A stretch of 64,000 nt of DNA, from positions 37,978,640 through 38,042,639 of the forward strand of contig NC_081411.1 of NCBI RefSeq assembly GCF_030272615.1, written 5' to 3'. Source of the stretch: Cryptomeria japonica (lineage: Eukaryota; Streptophyta; Pinopsida; Cupressales; Cupressaceae). The notes below the pieces were generated by a model. It did no database searches. It had not been told where the DNA came from and saw nothing but the letters and a program-made list of their open reading frames with translations. The translations under genes were made by a program, and so were the position numbers. Of the stretch, positions 34,829 through 46,773 are shown one piece after another; positions within the stretch are counted from its first letter, which is position 1, and each line of letters begins with the position of its first letter.

Positions 34829-37800
34829 TGTTCACCAAAAGTGATAACCCAAGAACACCTGCAATTGATCTATGAAGTAGCCAATTCAATCTATGAAGAA
34901 CCTTAGGGCTTGGACAACATGACAAGGATATGAATCCTTCTACTCTTCAGGCTCTGCAAAACCTAGGCAGGTATACCTTTGATGCTTAGAGTTAAACCTA
35001 TTACAAACCTATGTCAACATCAACATAAACAAATAGATCTCACCAAGGCTCTAAAACAAGTAGTTTATTGCAGATGGGCTAGATCTACACATAAAACTCA
35101 ACTATGCTTGAGCATGAGATAGATGAAACATTTCAAAATATAACATAAACTAAATGTATTCTGATTGGATTTTAAATTATTTGGGAATCCCCTTAATTGC
35201 ATAATCAGTGCCTTATCCAAGGGCAACAGAGTCACACATCAAATTATAGATGAAAACTTATACTACATATCCTTTTTCATTCTTAAGTATTCATGCATTT
35301 AATGCATTGCATAAATGCATTACTCAGCTCACTCACAAAAAATATCAAATCTAGAAACTATATTCCATTATTCATGATTTATTATAGAATTTAAATTCTT
35401 CCTAGAAGAATTCTTGCAAATAATCACAACTACCTCCTTGAGATAACAAATCTCAGCCTCCTTGAGGATCTGATTTGAATATAATGAAAATACAAATCCA
35501 GAGACAAATTCTGTGTGAATTTGTGTATGCCTTACATACACAAGAACCTGCAACTAAGAACACCTATAGCAAAGAATTGAACTCCATTACTGAAAGGAAA
35601 GCCCTACTTTGTACAATCTGGAAGAAAACTTAGAATTGGAAGCCATGAAAATATAGAGCCATTCTCAAAATTTTTGGAAACCTTACAAAATGAGAAGAAT
35701 TGAGAATAAGAAGGAGAGGGAAGAAAATCAAATCTGCAATTGAAATTGCCTAGTATCTCCTCTCTAACTTAATTTCACTCTTGTGGAAACTCCTCTCTAA
35801 ATATCCCACATTTGTCAAAATTAACTGCCCAACCAGATTCCTCATTCCGAGAGCTTTCCAGCGATATATAACACTTCATATTTTGGGCAAAACTGAGACC
35901 CTGAGCGAATTAATCCTTTATGTGTGCACATCATTTAAATTTTTGAATTTTCAATATAGTCTGCACTATATAATAAACTGATTTTAATTTTGTTTTTTGC
36001 TCTGATTGTGTTCTGACACTTTGCCACGTGGCGGGAACTGATTGGTCGATGGGGTCCTCTGGGTGCCACCTAGGATGACACCTCATCACTCCAGCACGTG
36101 TCCGCTTGCTTGTTGGCCACCTCAGCACCACCTCTATGCCACATCATCACCACCTGGCTTTCACCATTTTGCAATGCTTATCCGGTGAGCATCTTCCTTT
36201 CATGAATTCACACGAGCCATTGGATCTTTCGAACTTGTAGGGTCTTTAGCCATCTCAATTTTTGCATGTACTTTTTGCCATTTCACGGCCTTTAACTCGC
36301 ATGCATCTCGCCCTCGCGAAGTCACGCGCACTGTCAGATCGGCTTGAACCTGCATGACCTTTACCTCTTTTCGTTGTTTCACAAGGTTTAACTAGCAGGC
36401 ATCTTCAGGCTCCGAAATCACACGCTTCGTCGGATCCTCTACAACCTACTCACTAGTTAAGCCAGCCCTCCTCGAGAAGTGTGCCTCTATGGGGCCCACC
36501 TGGTCATCACTTAGTCACCTCCTCCGATTGCCTTGGGATCCGGGCCCGTGTGTGGGCCCACCTTGGGTGCCCAACAACACCATCCATCAAAAGCCCAGAT
36601 GGCTTTGACATTATAGATGGGTAAGGTTTTGCTTATAAACATTAAAAACTAACACTTTCCAGTGAATGTGGGATATTGTGTTTTGCCTTGCACTGTGCAT
36701 TTGAAAGCTTTCTTGAGAGCTTTAATGGCATTTTCTGTCATTGCTTGGAAATCTATGGTCTTTCCAACCACGCTACGCTGCAAGGGAGGATGCTAGAGGT
36801 TTCATGCTCACATGAGGGAGAGGTGATTGAAATTTTTATTTGTATTTGAAATTCAATGCTATTTCAAAAACCACGTTGCATTTGTTTGGAATTTTCTATA
36901 GCTGTAATGGGGGGTTCTGAAAACTCTAATGCCCTTTTTCATCCACCATGCATAGAGAGAGTGAAGACTATGGTTTGCACTTGCTGAAGGCCATTTTAAT
37001 GTGCTGCTACCCCTTCCACAGTCCACCACGTGAGCATTAGCTTTGCAAAGTATTTGCTACCTTCTTTGCCAAACAATAAACTGCAATTCCTTTACCAAAT
37101 ACAACGTCTAGTAGGGAGGAGAGGAAAAATGTTGGAGGGGGAAGGTTGTTGCAGTTTTCTTGGAGCATTTGAAACTTTCTGTAGCCCCTTCTACCAAAAA
37201 CATGATTTTCCACAACATTAGACTGCAGCCCCCATTTGCCAAAAACCACATAGGAGGACTTGGTTGCTGTTGCAAATTGCATCTTGCCTGAAGACCTCAT
37301 GAAAATTACCTTCGCCATGATGCAGAGGGAGGATACTGGGTTTTTCACTTGCTTCATATCTTCCAAACCTGTAACCCCTTCCCCATCCACACAAACATAC
37401 TCTACAAACCATCCACCACACCACATTAAGCAAGGAGGATAAGGAGGCACGTGAGGAGGAGTTTGACTAGCATTACACCTGCCAGATCTGCATTTGAACT
37501 TTGTTTTAAAAAACATTGCCTTCTAATGACCACGCAGGGAGGATTTGGCTTCATGCTTGCCAACACATTTGCTTGATTGCTTATAAAATTAAATGCCCAC
37601 TCCACACTCCACGTTTTTCCCTCTATAAACTCACCATAGACGTGGATGGAGATCTCTGGCTGGCAATAACTTGTCTTGCTTGGTCGAGCACACCAAAATC
37701 CAACCATTTTGGAACCACAACATTAGCTGGTTCAATAATTATGAACGGTATTCCAGAGACTCCACTTTGTGTCCTCTATGTCACTCTTTACGATGGCGTA

Positions 37801-39407
37801 AAATAAAAAGAAGAGGTTACCTCAATTATGCAAATTCTGGTACATAGGGATACATAAAATTCCCAATTTTCTCATCAAAGGCATACTATCATCATCTTCT
37901 CTTTACAATGATTAGACTAACAAATATCTAATCTGCAACTTTCTCTAGCATCATCATTATTCAAAAGGGAGATTGCATACCATGAAAATTGAACAATTCG
38001 CCATAAAAATTAGTGCACAAGCATGGGCTAGGTCAGGTCCCAAAGTGGGTCCGACTAAAAAAAAATTTGTTTTCATACAACTGACCTCTAAAGTGACTCA
38101 CGGATCTCAAACACACCTCTGGAAACAATCAGCATCATTTTCGGATCATCACACTGAATTTTTCAACCTCCAGACGATTAAGCCACATTTTCGCATTTAA
38201 TCATGAAGACATATTTTTCAAACTTGTCAAAACACCTTTCTAGAGCTCGTCACCTGACAAGCGTGTACTCTAATATGCAAGCATGAAATCTACCAAATGG
38301 TTTCTCAAGATGAGTCCTGAGCGAAGAGATATCAATTTTCAAAAATGCCCAACTGGCTTTGTCAACACTGCGGACCTGATGAAGTCAATGTTCTAGCAAC
38401 ACATGATGCCCTTCTCAAAAATATCAAATGACCTCCGTAGACCCTCAAATTTGAAACACAAGTACCTTGAAGTACATGTTAAAACTTTGAATTCTCGGTT
38501 TGACCAAAAGCCTGACTGGATGCAAATGGCGTGCTCATAAAACAACTACTTAAACTGATATAGCATCGAAAGTACAAATAACTGAAAATGATGGCTAAAT
38601 GAACCCTTTTGAAAACCAATCAAATGGATTGATAGAGGCTTAAAATTTGAAACGTAGCTCATCATTTATACCAGTAATAACCTGGAGTAAATATTATGTC
38701 ATAACACTTACTAAGGCAACTTTTACATTTGTGCAAAACAGGGCTCCGACTAGCTGTCGAAACAAGGACTAGTCAAACCACACAAACTGCATATGGATTT
38801 GGCTTTGAAAACTGAGCAAATGGATTTTTTAGGACTTGAAATTTTGTAGGATAACTCACATTTATGCATAGAATCCAATCCACTTTGAATTTATTCATGA
38901 CAATCAATAGGGAAAAAGATGTAATCGCTCAAAGTAGGCTACTCAATAAAATCTACATTTGTACCTAAAATGCACTTTCAGCTCACCCCTCAAAATGGGT
39001 ACCTCATAAACTTTTCCAAACTGAATTTTGAAAGTTGTACATCACTAAATAGGCCAAATGAAAGGTGTAGGACATGAATCCCGAGCCTTACCCTCTAAAA
39101 ATCAACCAGCTCCATTTTGCCCTCTCGCAAACTAGGCCCTTTAAACTGACTCATTTAGGTACTTTTCTGACATGCAGACCAAAATTTTGAATTGGGCCTC
39201 TAAAATTGACTCAATTTTAATGAGTCCCTATAGTGGCTCTAACTGGGGATGGTTGATTGGTAGATCAACACAAGAATCTAGAATCTATGGTTAAGCAGAC
39301 CACCCAAAAACGGATCATTCTTCTCTTCTCATCTCATTTCGAAAACACAACTTCCTTATTCTACCCAAACAACAGGGCACTTTATTGAAAACCACACAAC
39401 TGAAGCA
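34829..39407 (-). repeat. 5' LTR of element E (right repeat)
   Basis: Partner of the left repeat, ending GAAGCA at 39407. Differences from the left copy are about five per 100 bp by eye, more than between the LTRs of A, C or F. This suggests E is older than those three. The downstream junction with PBS at 34821 fixes the element's orientation. Confidence 0.85.
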
Positions 39408-41400
39408 AAGTAGGGCTCTTGGGTCCTGAAAAATAGTATCTATGTCAATTGAAACCTTATCTACCTCGAAAATAGGGGATGTCATCTTGTTCGGTGTTTC
39501 CTCTACATCCAAATCCAGAATGAGGTGAGAGGTCGACGGCTTGAAACCCTTCTTGGACCTCGACTTGGTAACTTGACCAACAATAGAAAGCTCAACCTTG
39601 ATGTCAAGTTTCTCTTCATTAATCCTTGCCTATCCTTTTCCTGCATCAGAAATGGGAATGTTAGTCAAAACAGAATTTTTAATTGTGGTACTCCTTTTCC
39701 CACTTTTGCTTCTTGAACTAGTTGTTCATGTCAGATGAAATCGGAAAATCCTAAGACAATTTTCCATCCTACGAATTACACTGAAGGTGCATTTCTGAAT
39801 ACTATCCCCAATCTTCTTGCTCCAATCCACTTCTGAAAGAGGTTCATCATGGACCCACTTCATAAACTCTGAGTCAAGTATGTTCTCATCATCGGCGGTG
39901 ACACCCGAGGTATCCATGGGCAATTTCATGTCATGAATTTTCTTCAAATTTAATCTAGACCAACTCCTTCTCCGTACTTCAAACTCATCCTGGCAACCCT
40001 CCCAGTAATCCTCCAACTGAGGAATATGCTGATCAGGTACCATCTTCTTCACATACTGAGCAAAGAAACCCTTACTATCAAAGTTATCCCTTTTTACAAA
40101 GGTCTTCAAATGAAACCTTTTAAATTCTAGTTCAAGGTTCACTGCATTGGAGACTGACCTACAACTATAATGGCCTAACTCAATGGGAAAAATCCCACTT
40201 GTGTCGGAGTCCTCACCATAATCTTTTGTGACATAAGCAAGCTATCTAGAAACTTTGATCAAAATGCAGGAGTTTGAGATGTACTTGGGAAGTCTAAAGG
40301 GTTCACCCTTAAATCCTCCAACTCTTAGATAAGTGAAATGGCTGAACTGTGTAAAGAAACTGCCATATATGTTAACAAGCTCAACTGCTTCTGCATTCTA
40401 TGCAAATTACCCTATAGTTCAAAGGTCAGCCTTCCAAGGAAAACATCATTGCAACAGAGATAATCATCAACATGCCGTTTCAAAGTCAGATTAGGATGAT
40501 ACTCATAAATATTTGTGCCTTGAACCCATTTTACATGAGACAACCCCGACCATTCTCTCACACAGGCAAGCATATACAATAGATAGGATGACATATTAAA
40601 ATTAGGCATTCCTAGATAATTACTCAAACCTTTGACATGTAACCTTTCCGCAATGACAGTTGCCCAGTCGATGAACCGACTTCTATCCAGAGTGACCTGG
40701 ATGAAGAAATACATCCAGTTCTCCCAGTAAAAAGAATGAGAATTACCCTTTACCCTACTCAACAGTATTACCAAGTCTCAGATTGCAGGAGTTAAATGTT
40801 CATGAGTTAAAGGTCTTGGTAGCTTCAAGCCCCTTTTTGAATCTTAGGAGCCAATTCCATGCAAGTACCATTCTATAATACTGCTTTTTCTTAGAGAAAA
40901 TTCCATAGGATTTACCAATGTTCCAGTCTTGATAGGGTTCTCGATGTGGAATACCCATGGCTGCCATTACCGTCTATCTATCAATAGACAAGAAGACTTC
41001 ACCATCATTTTTCCTTATGCATCTATTACCCTTTTCATAATGATTCATATATTCTAAGAATAACTCAGGGCAAGGAGCAGTTGTGGGAAAGGCAACAGCT
41101 TCGAATAATCCACTCTGTGCTACATCTCTCATCATGGGGTATGTGGTTGAAGTCTTTACTCTCTCCAGAAAGACATCTAAATCTAGCCGAATTAGCATTG
41201 TATCACCTAACTCTGGTAAAGAGCTTACAAGGGAAGATGAGCTCACCAATTTGGGCAAAATATGCCTCATGCTTAGTTCGTGGTTTTCCCAAATTAATCC
41301 TGGGCAAAGAAGGAAAGTGGAAACAAAAACAAGCAGCTAATAGAATACCCAGATATTTTAAAACAAACTATAACAATTTAGAAAGTTCTTGAACATACCT
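39408..41400 (-). pseudogene. Unknown protein encoded in element B LTR
   Basis: Open frames in one orientation line up into a single decayed protein of at least 550 residues. The first part (about 41340-40830) has MRHILPKLVSSSSLV, PTTAPCPELFLEYMNHYEKG, DGEVFLSIDR-stop and MAAMGIPHREPYQDW. The middle (40774-40412) has FIDWATVIAERLHVKGLSNY, LYMLACVREWSGLSH and KRHVDDYLCC. The third (40142-39726) is basic and Trp-containing (DYWEGCQDEFEVRRRSWSRL). The frame then continues past several stops to 39408, where E interrupts it; the tail may be 26992-26745. I recognise no domain and assign no function. Frameshifts near 40780 and 40400 and several stops show it is dead. Confidence 0.5.
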
Positions 41401-42154
41401 TCCTCCATCCTCTGTAACCTTCTATTGCAGCCTATTTTTCTGGCTCCGAAAACTCCTTCTCAAAATCTCTTCGAGAAAATAATAATCCCGATGAGACAAC
41501 TACTCAGTTTTAAAGCCGAGAAAATCTTACCCATCATTACTAAAAGCTTCCCTCCTTACTTCTCGTTCGTGTGACCTTACTTTGAAATGATTGCACTGAA
41601 GCATGCCTTAAATAATAAGTCACTTCACTTCTGACATAGCAGATCCTCACACATACTTACCATAAATGGCAGATTTCAAATCATTGAACAAAGAATATTC
41701 CTCCCTCTCGGTGGCCATCTATCATGTTCTAAAAGTCCACGCCATCACCACGTGGTAAGTCACATGTCTTCCAAGAAACCTACACATAAAACTCTGAGCC
41801 TTGTGAAACCACTACAACACGACACTAACATGACAAATCTTGAACCTTGAACCTTGAACCAAAAAGGTTCAAGTTCAAGATTCAAAGAGTGCAAAAATGC
41901 CGACAAGGACTAGTAAAGCTTAAAATTGCGTGGAAAGATAAACATTCAAAACAACACCTATTGAACTTTGAACCTTGAACCAAAAAAAAAAATGGTTCAA
42001 GTTCAAGTTCAAGGTTCAAGTTCAACGCAGTGGAACTTAACAAAGACCGAATTACATGAGAAAAAATTTAAACAAATTTCTTGACCAATGAATTAGATAA
42101 GCATTACTTCAAACAAGGATGCATATGGGATGGAAATTTTATATTTGCCCGACT
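39408..42154 (-). repeat. Distal (U3) part of element B 5' LTR
   Basis: The right 460 bp (41694-42154) match the sequence after B's integrase (5525-6006), including the TTGAACC hairpins. The minus-sense start is TAGTCGGGC, compared with TGTTGGGC in the other copy, so the terminal bases have drifted. The remainder holds the decayed open frame described at 39408-41400. With 26097-26992 the LTR would total about 3.64 kb. Confidence 0.55.
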
Positions 42155-43173
42155 AAACCCAAATGGGAAAAACCATGGTGAGATGGTACTCACAAGAAAT
42201 TCTAAACTCTTCTAAAGTTCACCCTGTTAGGAGCCAATCCTGTTAAAGCTTTACAAAAAGTTCTGTTAAGAACTGATCCTGTTAAGAATCACCCGGTTAA
42301 GGGATTGACTATAATGCCTTGTTAGAAGCAATACCTTGTGATGAGTAACCTTTCAAAAGGATTTAGAATCCAAACTAATGGATCACCTTGTTAGAGTATT
42401 TGAATAACATCAATCCTGTTAGAGCTTACTCAGTTAGGGGATTTAACTGCTGTAATTGTTAGAAAATAACAAGAGTTTGCTGATCTATTTAAATAGCACT
42501 TCACTTGCTTGTTCAGATCCTTTTCATGCTCCTATCTACCTTTACTCAAACTGCAGATACGTCATCTGGTTTGGCAACCACACACTCAATTCAACTTTGC
42601 CAACACACTTAAAACTAAACAACCCATCAACCTTATAAACAAATCAACTAGGTCATTAACACAACAAAAACCTAATTCTCATAGAGATTACAAACAAGTC
42701 GGTTAAAGTATGAACATTGGATTACATAACAATCTCTACACATAATTCAAGAAAGAATCAATTTCTCCTTGATTACCGCTTCATCGAACTCAATAACTCA
42801 TCAGACGCTTTGCATTATATGTAATATACTTGCTCATTCCCAAGACAAAAAATAGTTACCTCAATGCACCAAAATCACTTTGAAACTGTCTTCATACAAT
42901 TACCGCTCGACATCAAATTATAAACCAATATAACCAATTCACCAAACTTAATTGGTTAGGGTTTGTCAAAACAACAGGTAGGGTTTACTGGTTCAACTCT
43001 CTAATACTTAGCAATACCAGTTTACTCCACAAACTTTCTTACCGGTTACAGTTCCTTCACTTTAGCTCTTCCTACTGGTTACAAAACATGATTACGATAA
43101 TAACATTACCGGTTAATTGACATCAATGACAACATAAAATATCATTAATACAATCTTCAAGCAAATTCCAACA
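42155..43173 (-). repeat. Truncated copia LTR, same family as copia-1
   Basis: In the minus sense it begins TGTTGGAATTTGC at 43173 and contains TTGTCATTGATGTCAAT, then repeated CTAACAG/TTAACAGG phrases and the CCATGGTTTTTCCCATTTGG block. All are in the same order as in 3826-5130. The final 400 bp of the family LTR are missing, because element B starts there. It is the oldest layer of the nest and represents either a solo LTR or the end of an element. Confidence 0.75.
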
Positions 43174-45371
43174 TAGTATCACCAAAGATACAAAGATACT
43201 TCACTCATTTTCAAAGCATGAAAATGAAGGTTTGAGTCACAAAGCCCATCAAAGAGAATACTGAAGGAATGAATTAGTTTACACAAATAGTGAATATTTG
43301 TTAAAAGAATGGTATAATATTAGTGAATGACTGTAAAACCATAATTAATACAAATAAACCAGTCTCAAAAGACCTTATGAGGAGTGAAAAAGGACAGTGA
43401 CTAGGATAGTGGTGACCTACAGTTATACATTAAAAATCAGAGACTTAAAAGCTACAACCATAAATAGTAGTCATGACCTCATGCTATATTGTTCATGGTT
43501 AGTAATGAACATACATAGAATATTCAATAAAAGAGTTAGAACAACAAGCAAGGGCACTATAGCTAAAGTATCAAAGAGTCAAAGTTCTCCATCAAAACAA
43601 TAAGGCTACAATGTGAGTAACCTTCATTAAAGATACAAAGAAGTAATCACACCAGTGACTATGATGACTGTGACAATGATTCTTGACTGCATCTCTTTTT
43701 TTATGTTAAGACTTTTTGTGTGAATGTTCTCATAACTATATATTATTCAGTGATTATTTTTTATCTTGATTGATCATGTTATGGGACTAAGAGATTGTTT
43801 CCTTCTTTGTTGCTACTCTATAGGATAAAGGAAATCCTAGGCTTTGGTGTTTGGATGACAAGGCTTTCTTGATCACTATTTAATATAGTTTTTTGCCCAT
43901 ACTAAGGGTGTTAAAACTTTATTACCTTCATGGTAGGGTGATGATTGTGTTTTGATGGTGAAGACTTCTCTTGTAACCATGAATCTTTTGACTACTTTTG
44001 ACTACCTTCATTCATACCTATGAGCAAAGACTACTTTTGAACCTTAGATTTGTCCCACCATTGGTCTTTGTGTCACTTGAACTTGAGATATGCTTTCAAC
44101 TTGGCTATAATGAGACCCATTTCCTTATGATGTCTTTGTTAGAATCTTGGACTATGGCTAACCCATGAAAGATACTCAACAAGGGGAAGTCCATAGTTTT
44201 CAAGAACATTGCATAGTTTTAGGCATACATAGTCATACTCATAAATAAGATGGAAATAACAGTCCCAAAATTTGTTCATATAGTGAATAAAGACTATGAC
44301 ATCAAGGACATAACATCATGTGAAAGAAGAGAATTGTGTGAGCTAGTGATGTCGGGTGTAACAAGGAGGTAAAATCACAATCATTAAGAGAGAAAGTGGT
44401 ATTATTCGATAGAGCCATTAGTATAGAAATAAGGTAGCTCTCATAATAGTCATAAACCCTAGGGCAGGGTTGCAAGGCAGTGAATAAGTGCCTTCAAATG
44501 ATAGAATCATAATGAGTCGGGATAATAAATACAATGATCAAAGCCAGTAAGATTCAAGAAATAATGAGCAATCCATTAGTGTAGAAAAATCAAGACAATC
44601 ACATAGAACCTCAAAGAATTCATAGACTAAACTTGAGAAATAATATCCATAGCTTTGTGCAGGTATTGGCAGGTTATGTTTCTAAGAGTCTTGTGGATCT
44701 TCCAAAGCCATAGAATGTAATTGACAATGAAATAAAATTAATCACTTCAGGTTTTGTACACTATGTTTCTATACTGTTCCATACATATTTGCATGGATAC
44801 ATTGCCTTGCAAGAGCTGTGTGGGTCCAAAGACCTCGTTGACTCAAATTTCTATTACTTGATAAATTTTGATACTTTCACCTTGTTTAATGTGCTTAATC
44901 AAACTAGTCCTGTGTGTTACCATAGACACTCTTATTTTTATAATTGTCATTATTTTGTTGGTGTGATCAAAGTAAATGATGAAGACTTTTAGTATTTGAA
45001 TGCATCAGTAATACTGGATGAACAATAGTCATGTATGTTATTTTTTGTATGATTTCTATTTTTCAATTATTACCTTAATTTCATGTTCTTATTTTTTGTA
45101 TGAATACTATAAGAAAATGCATTCACAAAAATAATTTTACTGACATTGTAGTATTTCTTATGATTGTATGACTATTACATTAAATTCATAGCTTTGGTCT
45201 GCTATATGTCTTGTTTTTTTAGTTGTAGAATCATTGCAATTTTTTTCAAATTTTCTTTTTGTAGTTATTTTAACACATGTACTATTAAATTAATGGTTAT
45301 TTTATTATGAAAATAAGGGTAATCATTACATATATTTATTAATATAATGTGTTATTTTTTTCTTTTTGTAG
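43174..45371. other. AT-rich stretch without recognised features
   Basis: About 2.2 kb. Short open frames (43397-43603, 44789-44992) show no domain. Words such as GACTAC and AATAGT recur without a fixed period. It could be intron and upstream sequence of the exon at 45372, but I see no further exon with confidence. Confidence 0.5.
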
Positions 45372-45641
45372 AAACGTATTGATAAATTCAATGAAGGTGA
45401 TAAAGTTAGGTTGTTGGATCCATTTGATAGTATTGTTGTTGGCATTGGGAGGATTCACTCCCTATCTATTCTACATGGAGTAAACTTAAAAGGAATAGGC
45501 GATGCAAATGTGAACATTTTAATGGTCACAAGTAACATACCTCTTCCTTATGAAGACAATAAAGATGGAGTCATCCGTCTAAAAGAGAAAGAGGGAACCT
45601 TCGCAAGGTGGCCATTAAAATATTTATATAAAATGATATAG
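45372..45641 (+). pseudogene. Exon resembling a domain of En/Spm (CACTA) transposon proteins
   Basis: A pyrimidine-rich tract and TTTTTGTAG precede an 89-codon open stretch ending in a natural stop. It reads FNEGDKVRLLDPFDSIVVG and later SNIPLPYEDNKDGVI, then EGTFARWPLKYL. The combination of a VxLxDP start, a Pro-Tyr turn and a terminal G-TF-x-WP motif resembles the DUF8039-type domain common in plant En/Spm-like transposon proteins. The match is by eye and weak at the residue level. No partner exons, terminal inverted repeats or CACTA ends were found nearby. It could equally be a fragment of a host paralogue. Confidence 0.4.
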
Positions 45642-46000
45642 TTGAATATGTTTAACATGTTTCTTATTGTTTTATGCAGTACTTTGAATATTTTGAAAGA
45701 GTTGGAAACTCTTAGACAACTTTGACATTTTTTATTAGATTTACATATATACCCTTAGACAGATTTGACATCTTATAACTTGATTTATATATACATATTT
45801 GCATTATAGTTTTTATTGCATATTACCTTGTTTTTCATGATGATCAATCAACCTTTTAATTCTAACATGTAGCTTGTTCGTATATGTAATATTTTTATTT
45901 TCTTTTATGATCTAGTTTGAGTTTAGTGTTATATTATTTTTGCACTATAAAATGATTAAATATACTACTAGTAAAAAAAATGATTAAATATAATACCAAT
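45642..46000. other. AT-rich spacer
   Basis: About 360 bp with nothing recognised. It merges into the 12-bp minisatellite to its right. Confidence 0.5.
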
Positions 46001-46500
46001 GGATGTAAATATATGACTAAAATAAGGACTAAATATATGACTAAAATAATGACTATGATGACTAAATAAATGACCATATAACAATAAACAATGATTAAAT
46101 TAATGACTCAATATATAACTAAATTCATGACTAAATATATCACTAAATAAATCACTAATATGACTAAATAAATGACTAGAGAACAACAATCAATGAATAA
46201 ATTAATGATTAAATATATGACTAAATTAGTGACTAAATATATGACTAAATTAATGATTAAATATGACTAAATTAGTGACTAAATGTATGACTAAATTAGT
46301 GACTATCATGACTAAATAAATAACCAGATAACAGCAATCAATGACTAAATTAGTGATTAAATATATGACTAAATTAGTGACTAAATATATGACTAAATCA
46401 ATGACTAAATCGATGACCAAATCAATGACCAAATCAATGAACAAATCGATGACCAAATTGATCAATCAAAACAACTAGTGGTCACGTGACCAAATTGATT
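46001..46500. repeat. 12-bp minisatellite, GACTAAATNNNN type
   Basis: Tandem units of ATGACTAAATAT alternating with ATGACTAAATTA or TAGTGACTAAAT, so a 24-bp higher-order period is visible in 46200-46400. Later units drift to ATGACCAAATCA. The opposite strand reads as an open frame of repeated Ile-Asp-Leu-Val, an artefact of the period being a multiple of three. Just downstream, GTGGTCACGTGA occurs twice (about 46481 and 46522). Confidence 0.9.
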
Positions 46501-46699
46501 TATGACTGGCAATAAACTATCAGTGGTCACGTGATCAAATTTAGTCATTTATCTACAATTTTTGGTAGGTTTTTAAGTCATGTATTGTTGTTTTGTACTA
46601 GTGTTGGTGTAATCTTTTACGGATGGTTGGTAAATATTCTGTGGTTTGTATTTGTTCTTAACTGTTATATCTACTATTCCGATAATATAGTTTTAATGC

Positions 46700-46773
46700 T
46701 TAAAGTTCTATAATATGTTAACAACTGATTCACCCCCCCTCCCTATTAGTTGTTCACCGGTTATCTGAGTTGT
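46700..46773 (+). repeat. Right end of a copia-type LTR
   Basis: Reads TTCACCCCCCCTCCC, then GTTCACCGG, then GAGTTGTCTAACA. The C-rich block followed by a CCGGTT and a terminal TAACA is the same layout as the end of the copia-1 LTR (5470-5525). It abuts the gypsy RT fragment, so it marks an insertion boundary. The left end of this LTR was not found. Confidence 0.45.

Larger units (their letters stand above)
26993..39407 (-). mobile_element. Gag-only LTR element E with 4.58-kb LTRs
   Basis: Two direct repeats of 4579 bp each flank 3257 bp that hold a PBS and a gag pseudogene but no enzyme domains, all on the minus strand. The repeats start TGTTCACC and end GAGGCA or GAAGCA, i.e. TG...CA. LTRs of this size are exceptional. 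Two weak points: no matching 5-bp target duplication (ACTAT on the left, AAGTA on the right) and no polypurine tract next to the left repeat. The structure may therefore have been altered by recombination or deletion after insertion. Confidence 0.75.
5526..42154 (-). mobile_element. Ty3/gypsy element B, autonomous type, multiply interrupted
   Basis: Minus-strand gypsy element, order from the right: LTR (42154-39408 plus 26992-26097), PBS, gag, protease, extra RNase H, RT, RNase H, integrase (interrupted), then the start of the 3' LTR (6006-5526). Removing element A gives an internal region of about 6.2 kb, normal for gypsy. The LTR ends are TGTTGG...CCAACA, an inverted repeat. Integrase reads through the A insertion site once one CATAT is removed. 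The extra RNase H suggests a Tat/Ogre-type lineage. The left 3' LTR is interrupted by copia-1 and continues off-window. The least certain part is the assignment of 39408-42154 to the LTR. Confidence 0.65.

Noticed and set aside
26988-39412. A 5-bp target duplication around element E
   Set aside because: The flanks ACTAT and AAGTA do not match, and shifting the borders by a few bases did not give a match.
5671-42030. CRISPR-like spaced repeats among the TTGAACC words
   Set aside because: Plant nuclear DNA, no constant repeat-spacer length, and the words are inverted within an LTR.
46250-46465. Repeated Ile-Asp-Leu-Val protein on the minus strand
   Set aside because: Artefact of a 12-bp minisatellite; no start context or conservation.
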